60,789 nucleotides of DNA, from the NCBI GenBank assembly GCA_016868035.1, contig VGID01000020.1:1-60789 (forward strand). The letters run 5' to 3'. The notes under the pieces were generated by a model. That model had not been told where the DNA came from and did not search any database. It was given only the letters and a program-made list of their open reading frames with translations. Positions 23,955-33,180 of this stretch are shown here, one piece after another. This DNA is from Betaproteobacteria bacterium (GTDB lineage Bacteria; Pseudomonadota; Gammaproteobacteria; Burkholderiales; SG8-41). The translations under genes were made by a program, and so were the position numbers. The number at the start of each line of letters is the position of its first letter. Positions within the stretch are counted from its first letter, which is position 1.

Positions 23955-24302
23955 ATGTCGATGCGCTCATTCACCGCCGCCCTCGTGCTCGCCGTGGCGC
24001 TGCCGGTTGCGGCCCAGACCAAGGGCAAGCCGCCCGCGTTGCAGCCGGTACCGGAGCCGCCGCCGCCGCCACCGGGCCTGGAACTCGACCCCGCGCTCGA
24101 GCCGCAGGTGACGATCCTCAAACGCGGCACCGACACGGTCGAGGAATTCCGCGTCGGCGGCAAGCTCTACATGATCAAGGTCACGCCGGCGCACGGCACG
24201 CCCTACTACCTGATCGATCACAAGGGCGACGGCAGCTTCATCCGCCAGGACCATTTCCGCACCGACATCCGGCCCCCGATGTGGGTCATATTCGAATTTT
24301 GA
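23955..24302 (+). CDS. DUF2782 family exported protein
   Basis: 115 residues with a signal peptide (about 1-20), a proline-rich linker (PVPEPPPPPPGLE) and a small conserved domain ending PYYLIDHKGDGSFIRQD and MWVIFEF. This matches DUF2782, found beside polA and thrB in Betaproteobacteria. Its function is unknown. Confidence 0.85.
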   Translation: MSMRSFTAALVLAVALPVAAQTKGKPPALQPVPEPPPPPPGLELDPALEPQVTILKRGTDTVEEFRVGGKLYMIKVTPAHGTPYYLIDHKGDGSFIRQDHFRTDIRPPMWVIFEF

Positions 24303-24306
24303 GGCA

Positions 24307-24384
24307 GGCGGTGAACGGTAAGCAGTGATCGGAAACATCCGGACGGCATACCGGCGCCGCTGACTGCACACTGCTTACTGCTCA
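24307..24384. repeat. Heptamer repeat element L6 (GTGAACG/GTAAGCA class)
   Basis: Left words GTGAACG, GTAAGCA, GTGATCG (24309-24330) face inverse words CTGACTG, CTGCTTA, CTGCTCAC (24361-24384). It fills the gap before thrB and ends only two bases before the ATG. Confidence 0.8.
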
Positions 24385-24386
24385 CG

Positions 24387-25337
24387 ATGTCGGTCTACAC
24401 CACCGTCACCGAGGAACAGCTCAGCGCCTGGCTTACGAACTACTCGATCGGCACCCTCGTCGGCCTCAAGGGCATACCGGCCGGCATCGAGAACACCAAC
24501 TACTTCGTCACGACCACGCGGGGCCGCTTCGTCCTGACCCTGTTTGAGAAGCTCAGTGCGCACGAGCTGCCGTTCTACCTCAACCTGATGGATCACCTCG
24601 CGGGCGCGGGCATCCCCTCCCCCAGGCCGATCTCCGCTCAACGCGGCGGCTTCCTGGGGAAACTGAACGGAAAGCCCGCGGCGCTGGTGAGCTTTCTTTC
24701 CGGCCGCGATCTCACGCACCCGAGCGAGCGGCATTGCAGCGAGGTCGGTGCCATGCTGGCCCGCATCCACCTCGCCGGCCAGTCCTACGGCGGGAAGATG
24801 GAAAACCCGCGCGGACCCAAGTGGTGGCAATCGATGGTGCCGGAGCTCACTCCTTTTCTGGGCGCCGGGGACGCGGCCTTGCTGAAGGAGGAGGTGCGCT
24901 TCCAGTCGCTCTACCGCCTCGAGGGCCTGCCACGGAGCGCGATCCATGCCGATCTCTTCCGGGACAACGTGCTTTTCGAGCGCGACCGCATATCGGGCGT
25001 GATCGACTTCTATTTCGCCTGCACCGACGTCCTGCTCTACGATGTGGCCATCACCGTAAATGATTGGTGCGTTGGCGAAAAAGGGGCGCTCGACGCCGCG
25101 CGCGCGGGCGCGCTGCTCGAGGCCTACCACCGCGGCCGTGCGTTCACCGCGGTCGAGCGCGCCGCCTGGCCGGTCATGCTGCGCGCCGGGGCTCTGCGCT
25201 TCTGGGTATCCAGGCTCTACGACTTCTATCTGCCGCGGCCCGGGGAACTCACCCATGCCAAGGACCCGAACCACTTCCGGAAGATCCTGGCGAGCCATAT
25301 CGGGGCCACACACGACCTGCCGAAACTCGTGAGCTGA
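24387..25337 (+). CDS. thrB: Homoserine kinase (aminoglycoside-phosphotransferase fold)
   Basis: 316 residues of the ThrB2 type with a protein-kinase-like fold rather than the GHMP fold of E. coli ThrB. Seen: LKGIPAGIENTNYFVTT near residue 29, the catalytic loop HADLFRDNVLFE at about 186, and VIDFYFACTDVLLYDVAI at about 205. It phosphorylates homoserine in threonine synthesis. It lies downstream of DUF2782, the usual betaproteobacterial order near polA. No ordinary ribosome binding site is visible; the leader is made of the L6 repeat. Confidence 0.93.
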   Translation: MSVYTTVTEEQLSAWLTNYSIGTLVGLKGIPAGIENTNYFVTTTRGRFVLTLFEKLSAHELPFYLNLMDHLAGAGIPSPRPISAQRGGFLGKLNGKPAALVSFLSGRDLTHPSERHCSEVGAMLARIHLAGQSYGGKMENPRGPKWWQSMVPELTPFLGAGDAALLKEEVRFQSLYRLEGLPRSAIHADLFRDNVLFERDRISGVIDFYFACTDVLLYDVAITVNDWCVGEKGALDAARAGALLEAYHRGRAFTAVERAAWPVMLRAGALRFWVSRLYDFYLPRPGELTHAKDPNHFRKILASHIGATHDLPKLVS

Positions 25338-25456
25338 GCCTATAATTCCACGCGCGACAGGGGTGGTATCACCGCGCCATACGAGGTGACGCCGCAGGGC
25401 GGCGCGTCCGGATGCGGCGCCAACAACAACACGAAGACGGCACGGGAAAACAACAT

Positions 25457-26233
25457 ATGCAAGCGCGGGCGGTGGAAGCGAGACGGGGCTGGCAATGGAT
25501 CTTGGACGGGTTCGGCTTGTTCCGCAAAAACCCCGTAATCTGGGTCGCGCTCACTATCGTGCTCGGGCTGATGTGGCTGCTCTCGTTCATCATCCCGGTG
25601 CTCGGGCCGCTGCTGTTCAACTTGCTCTCGCCGGTGTTCTTCGCGGGCGTGCTGATCGGTTGCAGGGCTCTTGAGCAGGGGGAAGAGCTCGGCGTCCCGC
25701 ATCTTTTCGCCGGCTTCAGGCAGCACGCCGCGCCGCTGGTCACGGTTGGCGGCGTCTATCTGATCGGCACGATCATCGTGTTCGGCATCGTGTTCATGGT
25801 CGCCGGCGGTTCGATGGTGCTGGCGTCCATCTCCAAGCCCGGCGTGGATCCCGCGACCGTCGCGGCTGCGGTGCGCAGCCTGGCCCTTGCGCTTGCCGTC
25901 GGCGCGGCCGTGTACATTCCGCTGCTCATGCTGATCTGGTTCGCACCCGCCCTGGTGGTGTTCAAAAACCTTGCCCCGGTCGCAGCGATGAAGCTCTCCT
26001 TCGAGGCATGCCGGATGAACGTCGTGCCGTTCCTCGTGTACAGCTTGGGAATCCTGGGGCTGTGGTTCGTGCTCTCCTTGCCCGCCGGCCTGGGGCGCTT
26101 CGGGATGGCGATCGGGATCGCGTTGCTGGTCGTTTCCCTTCCGGTGCTGTTCTGCTCCGTGTACGCGAGCTACAAGGACGTCTTTGCCGACCGCACCGCG
26201 ACGGCGCGCGGGGACGTTCCGCTGCCAAGATGA
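25457..26233 (+). CDS. BPSS1780-type membrane protein
   Basis: 258 residues from ATG at 25457; an in-frame ATG at 25412 is possible but adds 15 polar residues. It has about six transmembrane helices. The start QARAVEARRGWQWILDGFGL and the FRKNPVIWVALTIVLGLMW helix match the BPSS1780 family as remembered, a betaproteobacterial membrane family of unknown function. A TATAAT box lies at 25341-25346, giving a leader of about 100 bases. Confidence 0.85.
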   Translation: MQARAVEARRGWQWILDGFGLFRKNPVIWVALTIVLGLMWLLSFIIPVLGPLLFNLLSPVFFAGVLIGCRALEQGEELGVPHLFAGFRQHAAPLVTVGGVYLIGTIIVFGIVFMVAGGSMVLASISKPGVDPATVAAAVRSLALALAVGAAVYIPLLMLIWFAPALVVFKNLAPVAAMKLSFEACRMNVVPFLVYSLGILGLWFVLSLPAGLGRFGMAIGIALLVVSLPVLFCSVYASYKDVFADRTATARGDVPLPR

Positions 26234-26325
26234 CGTTCCGGGTTCCAGGTTCTCGGTTCTCGGTTGAACCTTGAACTTTGAACGTTGAACCTTGAACCCG
26301 GAACTCGGAGCTCGAAACTCGGAAT
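26234..26325. repeat. Heptamer repeat element L7 between convergent genes
   Basis: Words GTTCCGG, GTTCCAG and GTTCTCG (26236-26262) face TTGAACC, TTGAACT, TTGAACG (26264-26300), followed by GGAACTC/GAAACTC words. It fills the gap between the BPSS1780 gene and uvrD. Confidence 0.85.
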
Positions 26326-26331
26326 CGGCCG

Positions 26332-28611
26332 TCAGGCCGGGGCGAGCTTGGCGTAGGCGAGCATCAGCCATTTCACCCCGTCTTTCCTGAAGTTGACCTG
26401 GACGCGGGCGTCCGCGCCGCGGCCCTCCGCATTGACGATTACGCCGGCGCCGAACGTCGGATGAATCACGCTCTGCCCGACCCGCCACTGCGTGGCGGGT
26501 CGGGCGTTCAATGTTCCAAGTTCAAAGTTCAAATTCGAGGCAGCCTCCCTTTCCGACGAGAGCTGTGAACCCGGAACCTTGAACTTTGAACCTTGAACCT
26601 TGAACCCCGGACCAACGCGCTTCATGAGCGCGTCCGGTATCTCATGAAAGAAGCGCGAGGCGATGTTGTAGCGGATCTGGCCGTGCAGCATGCGGCTCTG
26701 CGTGAACGAGAGGTAGAGCCTGCGCCGGGCGCGGGTGAGCGCGACGTACATCAACCGGCGCTCCTCTTCCACGCCGTCGGCCTCCGTCAGGCTGTTCTCG
26801 TGCGGGAACAGCCCCTCCTCCAGCCCGCTGATGAAAACGGAATGAAACTCGAGCCCCTTGGCGGAATGCACCGTCATCAGCTGGAGCGCGTCGGCTCCCG
26901 CCTGCGCCTGGTGTTCTCCCGCCTCGAGCGCGGCGTGCGCGAGAAACGCGGTCAGCTCGTCGGGCTCGTCGATGCCGGCGCCCTCGCCCGCCGGCTGGAT
27001 GTCGCGCTCGGCAACGAACGTCGCCGCCGCATTGATCAGCTCGGAGAGATTCTCCAGCCGGTCCGCTCCTTCCTTCGCCGCCTGGTAGTGTGCTTTGAGA
27101 CCGCTCGCCTCGATCACGTGCTCGATCGTCTCGGGAAGGGACAGCGCGCTCGTCGCCGCGCGCATCTCCTCGACCGATGCGACGAACGCCGGGACGCCCC
27201 TGAGGGATGAGGGATCGCTATCTTCACCTTTATTTCCTTCCGCCTTCCGCCTTTCGCCTTCCGCCTTGTTTTTCGCGGCGGCCCAGAGGCTGATGCCCGC
27301 CGCCTGCGCAGCTTCCTGCAGCTGCTCCAGCGTGCGCCCGCCAATGCCGCGCGCGGGAAAGTTGACCACGCGCAGCAGCGCGCCCTCGTCATCGGGGTTC
27401 GCGACAAGCCGCAGGTAGGCGAGCGCGTGCTTCACCTCCTGGCGTTCGAAGAAGCGCAGGCCGCCGTAGACGCGGTAGGGCATCGCGGCAGTAAACAGGG
27501 CGTGCTCCAGCACGCGCGACTGCGCGTTGGATCGGTAGAGCACCGCGATGTTGCTGAGCGGGACGCCTTCCGCGCGCAGCGCGCGCGCTTCCCCGACGAT
27601 GAAGCCCGCCTCCTCGATGTCGGTCCCCGCCTCGAAAACCCGCAGCGGCTCGCCCTTGGACTCGGCGGTCCATAAATTCTTTCCCAGGCGCCTGCGGTTG
27701 TGCCCGATCAGCGCGTTCGCCGCGTCGAGTATGTGGCCGTGCGAGCGGTAATTCTGCTCGAGCTTGATCACGTGCCCGATCGCGAAGTCGCCCTGCAGGT
27801 CCCGCATGTTGGCAGTGGACGCTCCTCTAAAGGCGTATATGCTCTGATCGTCGTCCCCGACTGCGAAGATCGCGTTGCCCGCCCCCGGCTCCGCCTCGCC
27901 TCTGCCCGCGAGCAGCTTCAGCCACCGATACTGCAGGCGGTTCGTGTCCTGGAATTCGTCCACCAGGATGTGGCGGAAGCGCGCCGAATAATGGGCGCGG
28001 AGCGCCTCCACGCGCGCAAGCAGCTCGTAGGAGCGCAGCAGCAGCTCTGCGAAGTCCACCACGCCTTCGCGCCGGCACTGCTCGTCGTACGCCGCGTAGA
28101 TCCCGATCATGCGCCGCGAGAGGTCGTCCTGCGCCTCCACCTGGTCCGCGCGCAGCCCTTCCTCCTTGTTTCCGGCGATGAACCACTGCACCTGGCGGGG
28201 CTGGAAGCGCTCCTCGTCCACGTTGAGGCTCTTGAGCAAGCGCTTGATCAGCGCGAGCTGGTCCTGGGAGTCGAGGATCTGGAAGAGCTGCGGCAGGCCC
28301 GCCTCGCGATGGTGCATGCGCAGCATGCGGTTGCACAATCCGTGAAATGTGCCGACCCACATGCCGCGGGTGTTGATCGGCAGCATCGCCGAGATGCGGG
28401 TGAGCATCTCCTTTGCGGCCTTGTTGGTGAACGTGACCGCCATCAGCCCGAGCGGGCTCACTTGCCCGGTCTGGATCAGCCACGCGGCACGGGTGGTGAG
28501 CACGCGCGTCTTGCCGCTGCCCGCGCCCGCGAGGATCAGGGCCGATTGATGGGGCAGCGTGACCGCCTCGAGCTGCTGTTCGTTCAGTCCGGAGAGAAAA
28601 GCGAGGGACAT
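26332..28611 (-). CDS. uvrD: UvrD/PcrA-type DNA helicase with two repeat-derived inserts
   Basis: 759 residues. SF1A 3'-5' helicase used in nucleotide excision and mismatch repair. Walker A is GAGSGKTRVLTT at about 29-40, Walker B is VDEFQDTN at about 222, and late motifs TVHSAKGLEFHSVF and VALTRARRRLYLSFT follow. The C-terminal domain ends with GAGVIVNAEGRG. Two stretches are read through repeats: residues about 449-460 (AEGERRKAEG, from TTCCGCC-type words) and about 668-703 (FKVQGSKFKV then NLNFELGTLN, from both arms of a TTGAACC element). Both fall in regions that are flexible in this family, so activity is probably kept. Confidence 0.95.
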   Translation of the reverse strand: MSLAFLSGLNEQQLEAVTLPHQSALILAGAGSGKTRVLTTRAAWLIQTGQVSPLGLMAVTFTNKAAKEMLTRISAMLPINTRGMWVGTFHGLCNRMLRMHHREAGLPQLFQILDSQDQLALIKRLLKSLNVDEERFQPRQVQWFIAGNKEEGLRADQVEAQDDLSRRMIGIYAAYDEQCRREGVVDFAELLLRSYELLARVEALRAHYSARFRHILVDEFQDTNRLQYRWLKLLAGRGEAEPGAGNAIFAVGDDDQSIYAFRGASTANMRDLQGDFAIGHVIKLEQNYRSHGHILDAANALIGHNRRRLGKNLWTAESKGEPLRVFEAGTDIEEAGFIVGEARALRAEGVPLSNIAVLYRSNAQSRVLEHALFTAAMPYRVYGGLRFFERQEVKHALAYLRLVANPDDEGALLRVVNFPARGIGGRTLEQLQEAAQAAGISLWAAAKNKAEGERRKAEGNKGEDSDPSSLRGVPAFVASVEEMRAATSALSLPETIEHVIEASGLKAHYQAAKEGADRLENLSELINAAATFVAERDIQPAGEGAGIDEPDELTAFLAHAALEAGEHQAQAGADALQLMTVHSAKGLEFHSVFISGLEEGLFPHENSLTEADGVEEERRLMYVALTRARRRLYLSFTQSRMLHGQIRYNIASRFFHEIPDALMKRVGPGFKVQGSKFKVPGSQLSSEREAASNLNFELGTLNARPATQWRVGQSVIHPTFGAGVIVNAEGRGADARVQVNFRKDGVKWLMLAYAKLAPA
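26504..26609. repeat. Heptamer repeat element L8 inside uvrD
   Basis: Left arm words GTTCAAT, GTTCCAA, GTTCAAA (26505-26532) and right arm words TTGAACT, TTGAACC (26565-26605) surround a 30-base spacer. The element length keeps the uvrD frame open. Confidence 0.9.
27234..27268. repeat. Heptamer array inside uvrD (TTCCGCC class)
   Basis: Five words TTCCGCC/TTTCGCC/TTCCGCC lie in frame inside uvrD and encode a periodic KAEGERR-type peptide. Confidence 0.88.
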
Positions 28612-28787
28612 AATCGGCGTGAAAGATCACGCCGATTATAGAGTACATCTTGACGACGACGCCCGCGGCCCGGGCAGGCGCAATGGAAATTGGTGTCGTT
28701 GCTCGTCGATACCCGGTGACAGGAAATCGGCGGAACGGTCGCCGTTTTCTTTGCGGGTATAATTGCGATTTTTTCCACGTCCGCCTC

Positions 28788-31379
28788 ATGCAGCAGAAAT
28801 ACAATTCGCGCGTCGTCGAACGCGAAGCCCAGAAGCACTGGGAAGAAAGCGGCGCATTTCGCGCGGTGGAGTCGCCGGGCGAGCCCAAGTATTACTGCCT
28901 GTCCATGTTCCCGTACCCGTCCGGGAAGCTCCACATGGGGCACGTCCGCAACTACACCATCGGCGATGTGCTGACGCGCTATCACCGGATGAGGGGCTAC
29001 AACGTGCTGCAGCCGATGGGCTGGGACGCGTTTGGCCTGCCGGCCGAGAACGCGGCGATGGCGAACGCCGTGCCGCCGGCGAAATGGACCTACGACAACA
29101 TCGCCTACATGAAGAAGCAGCTCGCCTCGCTCGGCTTCGCGATCGACTGGTCGCGCGAGATCGCCACCTGCCGGCCCGAATACTACAAATGGAACCAGTG
29201 GCTGTTCCTGCGCATGCTCGAGCGGGGCCTCGCCTACAAGAAAACCGGCGTGGTGAACTGGGACCCGGTGGACCAGACGGTGCTCGCCAACGAGCAGGTG
29301 ATCGAAGGCCGCGGCTGGCGCACCGGCGCGGTCGTGGAGAAGCGCGAGATCCCGATGTACTACCTCGCGATCACGCGCCATGCCGAGGAGCTGCTCGCCG
29401 GGCTGGAGGAGCTGCCCGGCTGGCCCGAGCGCGTGAAGACGATGCAGGCCAACTGGGTCGGCAAGAGCTTCGGCGTGCGCTTCGGGTTTCCCTACGAGCT
29501 CGATGGAAAACGCGAGCTGCTCAACGTCTTCACGACGCGCGCCGACACGATCATGGGCGTCACTTTCTGCGCGGTGGCGGCCGAACACGCGCTCGCGGGC
29601 CGCGCCGCGCGGGGCAACCCCCGGCTCGCCGCTTTTGTCGAGGAATGCAAACGCGGCAGCGTGATGGAGGCCGATCTCGCCACGATCGAGAAGAAGGGCA
29701 TGCCGACGGGCATCGCGGTGACGCATCCCCTCACCGGCGAGAAGATCCCCGTGTGGGTGGGCAACTACGTGCTGATGGGCTACGGCGAGGGCGCGGTGAT
29801 GGGTGTGCCCGGGCATGACCAGCGCGACTTCGAGTTTGCGACGCAGTACGGGCTACCGATCCGGGACGTGATCAAGCCGGAGGATGCGGAGCTCGATCTG
29901 CCGCTCAAGGCCGCACACCTGGATTACGGCGTGTGCGTCCGTTCCGGCAAGTACGACGGGCTCGATTACGCGAAAGCCGTGGATGCCATCGCGGCCGACC
30001 TCGAAGCAAAGGGTTTCGGCCGGAAGCAGGTGCTCTACCGCCTGCGCGACTGGGGCATCTCGCGCCAGCGCTACTGGGGCTGCCCGATACCGATCGTCCA
30101 TTGCGGCGCATGCGGCGACGTGCCCGTGCCCGACAAGGACCTGCCGGTCGTCCTCCCCGAGGATCTCGTGCCCGACGGCACCGGCAACCCGCTCGCGAAG
30201 ACGGCCTCGTTCTACGAGTGCGCGTGCCCGAAATGCGGAAAGGCCGCGCGCCGCGAGACCGACACCATGGACACCTTCGTGGATTCGTCGTGGTACTACG
30301 TGCGCTACGCGTGCCCCGACAACCGCCAGGCGATGGTGGACGAGCGCGTGAAGTACTGGCTGCCGGTGGACCAGTACATCGGCGGCATCGAGCACGCCAT
30401 CCTGCACCTGCTCTACTCGCGCTTCTGGACCCGGGTCATGCGCGACCTCGGCCTGCTCACCTTCGACGAGCCCTTCGTGAACCTGCTCACCCAGGGCATG
30501 GTGCTCAACGAAATCTTTTTCCGCACGAACGAGGGCGGACGCATCACCTACTACAACCCGGCGGACGTCGAGGCGAGCGTGGGCGAGGCCGGCGCCCGCG
30601 CCGCCGTGCTCCGCGCGGACGGCAAGCCGGTCGAACCGGGCGGCATCGGCACCATGTCGAAATCGAAGAACAACGGCGTGGACCCCCAGGAGCTCATCGA
30701 CCATTACGGAGCCGACATCGCGCGCTTTTTCATGATCTTCACCTCGCCGCCCGAGCAGTCTCTGGAGTGGTCCGACAGCGGGGTGGAGGGCGCGGCGCGT
30801 TTCCTGCGACGGCTGTGGAATTGCGCCTGGGATCTCGTCCAGTCCGGTGCGCGTTCCACGAGCGCCCAAAGCGGCGCGGCGCTGCCCCCGGAGCTTGCCG
30901 CGGTACGGCGCGAGGTGCATGCGGTGCTCAAGCAGGCGAATTACGACATGTCGCGCCACCAGTTCAACACCGTCGCCTCCGCGGGGATGAAAATACTGAA
31001 CGCTCTCGAGCGCGCGCCGCGCGACGAACCGATGCGCGATGCCGTGCTGCGCGAGGGAATGAGCATCTTGCTGCGCCTGCTCTCCCCGATCACCCCGCAC
31101 GTCTCGCACCATCTCTGGCTCGAGCTCGAGTTCGGCGGCGACATCCTCTCGGCGCGCTGGCCCGAGCCCGACGCCTCGGCGCTGATCGAGGACGAGATCG
31201 AGCTCGTGGTGCAGGTGAACGGAAGGAAGCGCGGCGACGTGCGCGTGCCGCGCGACGCGGACAAGGAGGCGATCGAGCGGATCGTCCTCGCCAGCCCGGC
31301 GGTGCAGAAGTTCGTGGACGGCAAGCCGGTCAAGAAATTCGTGGTGGTGCCGGGCCGGCTCGTGAACGTGGTAATCTGA
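28788..31379 (+). CDS. leuS: Leucyl-tRNA synthetase
   Basis: 863 residues from ATG at 28788. The HIGH-type motif is [16 protein letters not shown] at about 44, and the KMSKS motif is [13 protein letters not shown] at about 622. The CP1 editing domain between them includes the conserved region [12 protein letters not shown] at about 248. The C-terminal tRNA-binding domain is complete ([14 protein letters not shown]). It charges tRNA-Leu. The order leuS-lptE-holA-proA follows. A TATAAT box lies at 28758-28763. Confidence 0.97.
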   Translation: MQQKYNSRVVEREAQKHWEESGAFRAVESPGEPKYYCLSMFPYPSGKLHMGHVRNYTIGDVLTRYHRMRGYNVLQPMGWDAFGLPAENAAMANAVPPAKWTYDNIAYMKKQLASLGFAIDWSREIATCRPEYYKWNQWLFLRMLERGLAYKKTGVVNWDPVDQTVLANEQVIEGRGWRTGAVVEKREIPMYYLAITRHAEELLAGLEELPGWPERVKTMQANWVGKSFGVRFGFPYELDGKRELLNVFTTRADTIMGVTFCAVAAEHALAGRAARGNPRLAAFVEECKRGSVMEADLATIEKKGMPTGIAVTHPLTGEKIPVWVGNYVLMGYGEGAVMGVPGHDQRDFEFATQYGLPIRDVIKPEDAELDLPLKAAHLDYGVCVRSGKYDGLDYAKAVDAIAADLEAKGFGRKQVLYRLRDWGISRQRYWGCPIPIVHCGACGDVPVPDKDLPVVLPEDLVPDGTGNPLAKTASFYECACPKCGKAARRETDTMDTFVDSSWYYVRYACPDNRQAMVDERVKYWLPVDQYIGGIEHAILHLLYSRFWTRVMRDLGLLTFDEPFVNLLTQGMVLNEIFFRTNEGGRITYYNPADVEASVGEAGARAAVLRADGKPVEPGGIGTMSKSKNNGVDPQELIDHYGADIARFFMIFTSPPEQSLEWSDSGVEGAARFLRRLWNCAWDLVQSGARSTSAQSGAALPPELAAVRREVHAVLKQANYDMSRHQFNTVASAGMKILNALERAPRDEPMRDAVLREGMSILLRLLSPITPHVSHHLWLELEFGGDILSARWPEPDASALIEDEIELVVQVNGRKRGDVRVPRDADKEAIERIVLASPAVQKFVDGKPVKKFVVVPGRLVNVVI

Positions 31380-31383
31380 CGCC

Positions 31384-31499
31384 TGTATGAAGGCGCAAAG
31401 CAGAAGGCAGGAGGCAGAAGGAACCGACGGTCACGGCGCGCGGGCCGCCGGCAGCGTTTTTTCCTTCTTCCTTCATCCTTCTGCCTTCATCCTTGCGGC
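31384..31499. repeat. Heptamer repeat element L9 overlapping the lptE start
   Basis: Left words GCAGAAG, GCAGGAG, GCAGAAG (31400-31422) and right words CTTCATC, CTTCTGC, CTTCATC (about 31462-31494) are inverse to each other. The element lies inside the first 38 codons of lptE. Confidence 0.88.
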
Positions 31500-31962
31500 G
31501 ACCGTGTTTCTCGTCGCCGCGTGCGGCTTCCAGCTGCGTGGCGCGACGCCGATGCCCTTCAACAGCATCTACGTGCAGGCCGCGCCCACCTCTCCCTTCG
31601 CCATCCAGTTGAAGCGCATGGTGCAGGCGGGCGGCGGCACGCGCATCGTCGAGCGCCCCGAGCAGGCGGAAGTGATCCTTCAGGTCCTTAACGAACTGCA
31701 GGAGAAGCAGGTCCTCTCGCTCGGCGGCGGCGGGCGCGTGCGCGAGTTCCAGTTGCGCTACCGCGTCGCTTTCCGCCTGACGGACGTCAAGAACCGCGAG
31801 CACATACCGAAGACCGAGATCGTGCTGCGGCGCGACTTCACCTTCAACGACGAGCAGGTGCTCGCCAAGGAAGCCGAGGAAGCGCTGCTGCTGCGCGACA
31901 TGCGCAACGACGCCGTGCAGCAGCTCGTGCGCCGGCTCCAGCTGACAAGGCTCCAATCCTAG
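31387..31962 (+). CDS. lptE: LPS-assembly lipoprotein LptE
   Basis: 191 residues. LptE plugs the LptD barrel and helps place lipopolysaccharide in the outer membrane. The lipobox is LVAACGF with the lipidated cysteine at about residue 46, followed by the LptE start GFQLRGATPMPFNSIYV. The signal peptide is unusually long: its first 38 residues, including part of the hydrophobic core FSFFLHPSAFIL, are encoded by both arms of a repeat element. A start after the repeat would leave too short a signal, so the repeat seems to provide it. The gene follows leuS by 7 bases. Confidence 0.9.
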   Translation: MKAQSRRQEAEGTDGHGARAAGSVFSFFLHPSAFILAATVFLVAACGFQLRGATPMPFNSIYVQAAPTSPFAIQLKRMVQAGGGTRIVERPEQAEVILQVLNELQEKQVLSLGGGGRVREFQLRYRVAFRLTDVKNREHIPKTEIVLRRDFTFNDEQVLAKEAEEALLLRDMRNDAVQQLVRRLQLTRLQS

Positions 31963-31967
31963 TATCA

Positions 31968-32058
31968 CGTGAATCGTGAACGGCGAATGGTGAATCGGAA
32001 ACACCGGTTCGCCGTCGATTGCCGTTTACGATTTCCCATTTCCCATTTACTATTCCCG
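31968..32058. repeat. Heptamer repeat element L10 between lptE and holA
   Basis: Left words GTGAATC, GTGAACG, GCGAATG, GTGAATC (31969-32000) face CCGTTTA, CGATTTC, CCATTTC, CCATTTA (32021-32056). The right arm ends 8 bases before the holA ATG. Confidence 0.87.
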
Positions 32059-32063
32059 CACGA

Positions 32064-33152
32064 ATGCGGATTTCGACCGAGCAGCTGCAACAGCACCTCG
32101 AGCGCGGGCTGAAGCCGCTCTATACCGTGTACGGCGACGAGACGCTGCTCGTGCTCGAAGCCGCGGACCGGATCCGCGCGCGGGCGCGCGCCGAAGGCTA
32201 TGGCGAGCGCCAGACCCTCACCGCTGATGCCGGGTTCAAGTGGGGCGAGCTTGCCTTCGCCGGAAATTCCCGCTCGCTCTTCGCCGCGAAGCGGCTGATC
32301 GAGCTGCGCATCCCCACCGGCAAGCCCGGCACCGAGGGTGCCGGGGCGCTGCAGAGTCATTGCGCGGCGTTACCCCAGGACACCGTCACGCTCGTCCAGC
32401 TCCCCGGCATCGACTGGCGTTCCCAGAAATCCGGGTGGTTCGAGGCGCTCGACCACGCCGGCGTGGTCATCGAAGCCAGGACCGTGGCGCGCAAGGCATT
32501 GCCCGAGTGGCTCGATGGCCGGCTTCGCGCCCAGCAGCAGGAAGCGGATCGCGAGACGCTCGAATTCATCGCGGACCGGGTCGAGGGAAACCTGCTCGCC
32601 GCCCACCAGGAAGTGCAGAAGCTCGCCCTGCTCCTGCCCGCGGGGAGAATCACGCTGGAGCAGGCGCGCGAGGCGGTGCTCGATGTCGCGCGCTACGACG
32701 TTTTCGGGCTCGGAGAAGCGCTGCTCGAGGGCGACATCCTGCACCTCGCGCGCATGCTCGAGGGCCTGCGCGGCGAAGGGGTGGCGCCGCCGCTCGTGCT
32801 GTGGGCGATCGCGGAGGAATCCCGCGCCATCGCGAGGGTGCTCGATGCGCTCGACGCGGGCAAATCTCCGCCCCAGCTTTGGCGCGACGCGAAAGTCTGG
32901 GGGCGTTCGCACCAGGAGAGAATGCACCGGAGCGTGAAGCGTTTCACGCTCGCTCACGTCGAGGCCGCGCTCGCCCACGCCGCAAAGGCGGACCGCACGA
33001 TCAAGGGCCTGACGCGCGGCGACGTGTGGGACGAGCTGCTGCAGCTCGCGCTGCGTTTCGCGAGGGGCGCGCCCACCAAGCTCCCGCCCAAACGGGGTAC
33101 AATGACCGCTGCCGCGCAAGCGGCGGGTCGCGCCCAGAATACGCTGTTCTAG
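32064..33152 (+). CDS. holA: DNA polymerase III delta subunit
   Basis: 362 residues from ATG at 32064 ([20 protein letters not shown]); a longer frame from 32019 runs through the repeat. The delta fold is recognisable: [19 protein letters not shown] at the start, [20 protein letters not shown] in the middle and the C-terminal collar helices. It is the clamp-loader subunit that opens the beta clamp. It occurs between lptE and proA as expected. Confidence 0.93.
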   Translation: MRISTEQLQQHLERGLKPLYTVYGDETLLVLEAADRIRARARAEGYGERQTLTADAGFKWGELAFAGNSRSLFAAKRLIELRIPTGKPGTEGAGALQSHCAALPQDTVTLVQLPGIDWRSQKSGWFEALDHAGVVIEARTVARKALPEWLDGRLRAQQQEADRETLEFIADRVEGNLLAAHQEVQKLALLLPAGRITLEQAREAVLDVARYDVFGLGEALLEGDILHLARMLEGLRGEGVAPPLVLWAIAEESRAIARVLDALDAGKSPPQLWRDAKVWGRSHQERMHRSVKRFTLAHVEAALAHAAKADRTIKGLTRGDVWDELLQLALRFARGAPTKLPPKRGTMTAAAQAAGRAQNTLF

Positions 33153-33180
33153 CCCGCCCCGCCCGGCGGCGGGATTTCCA

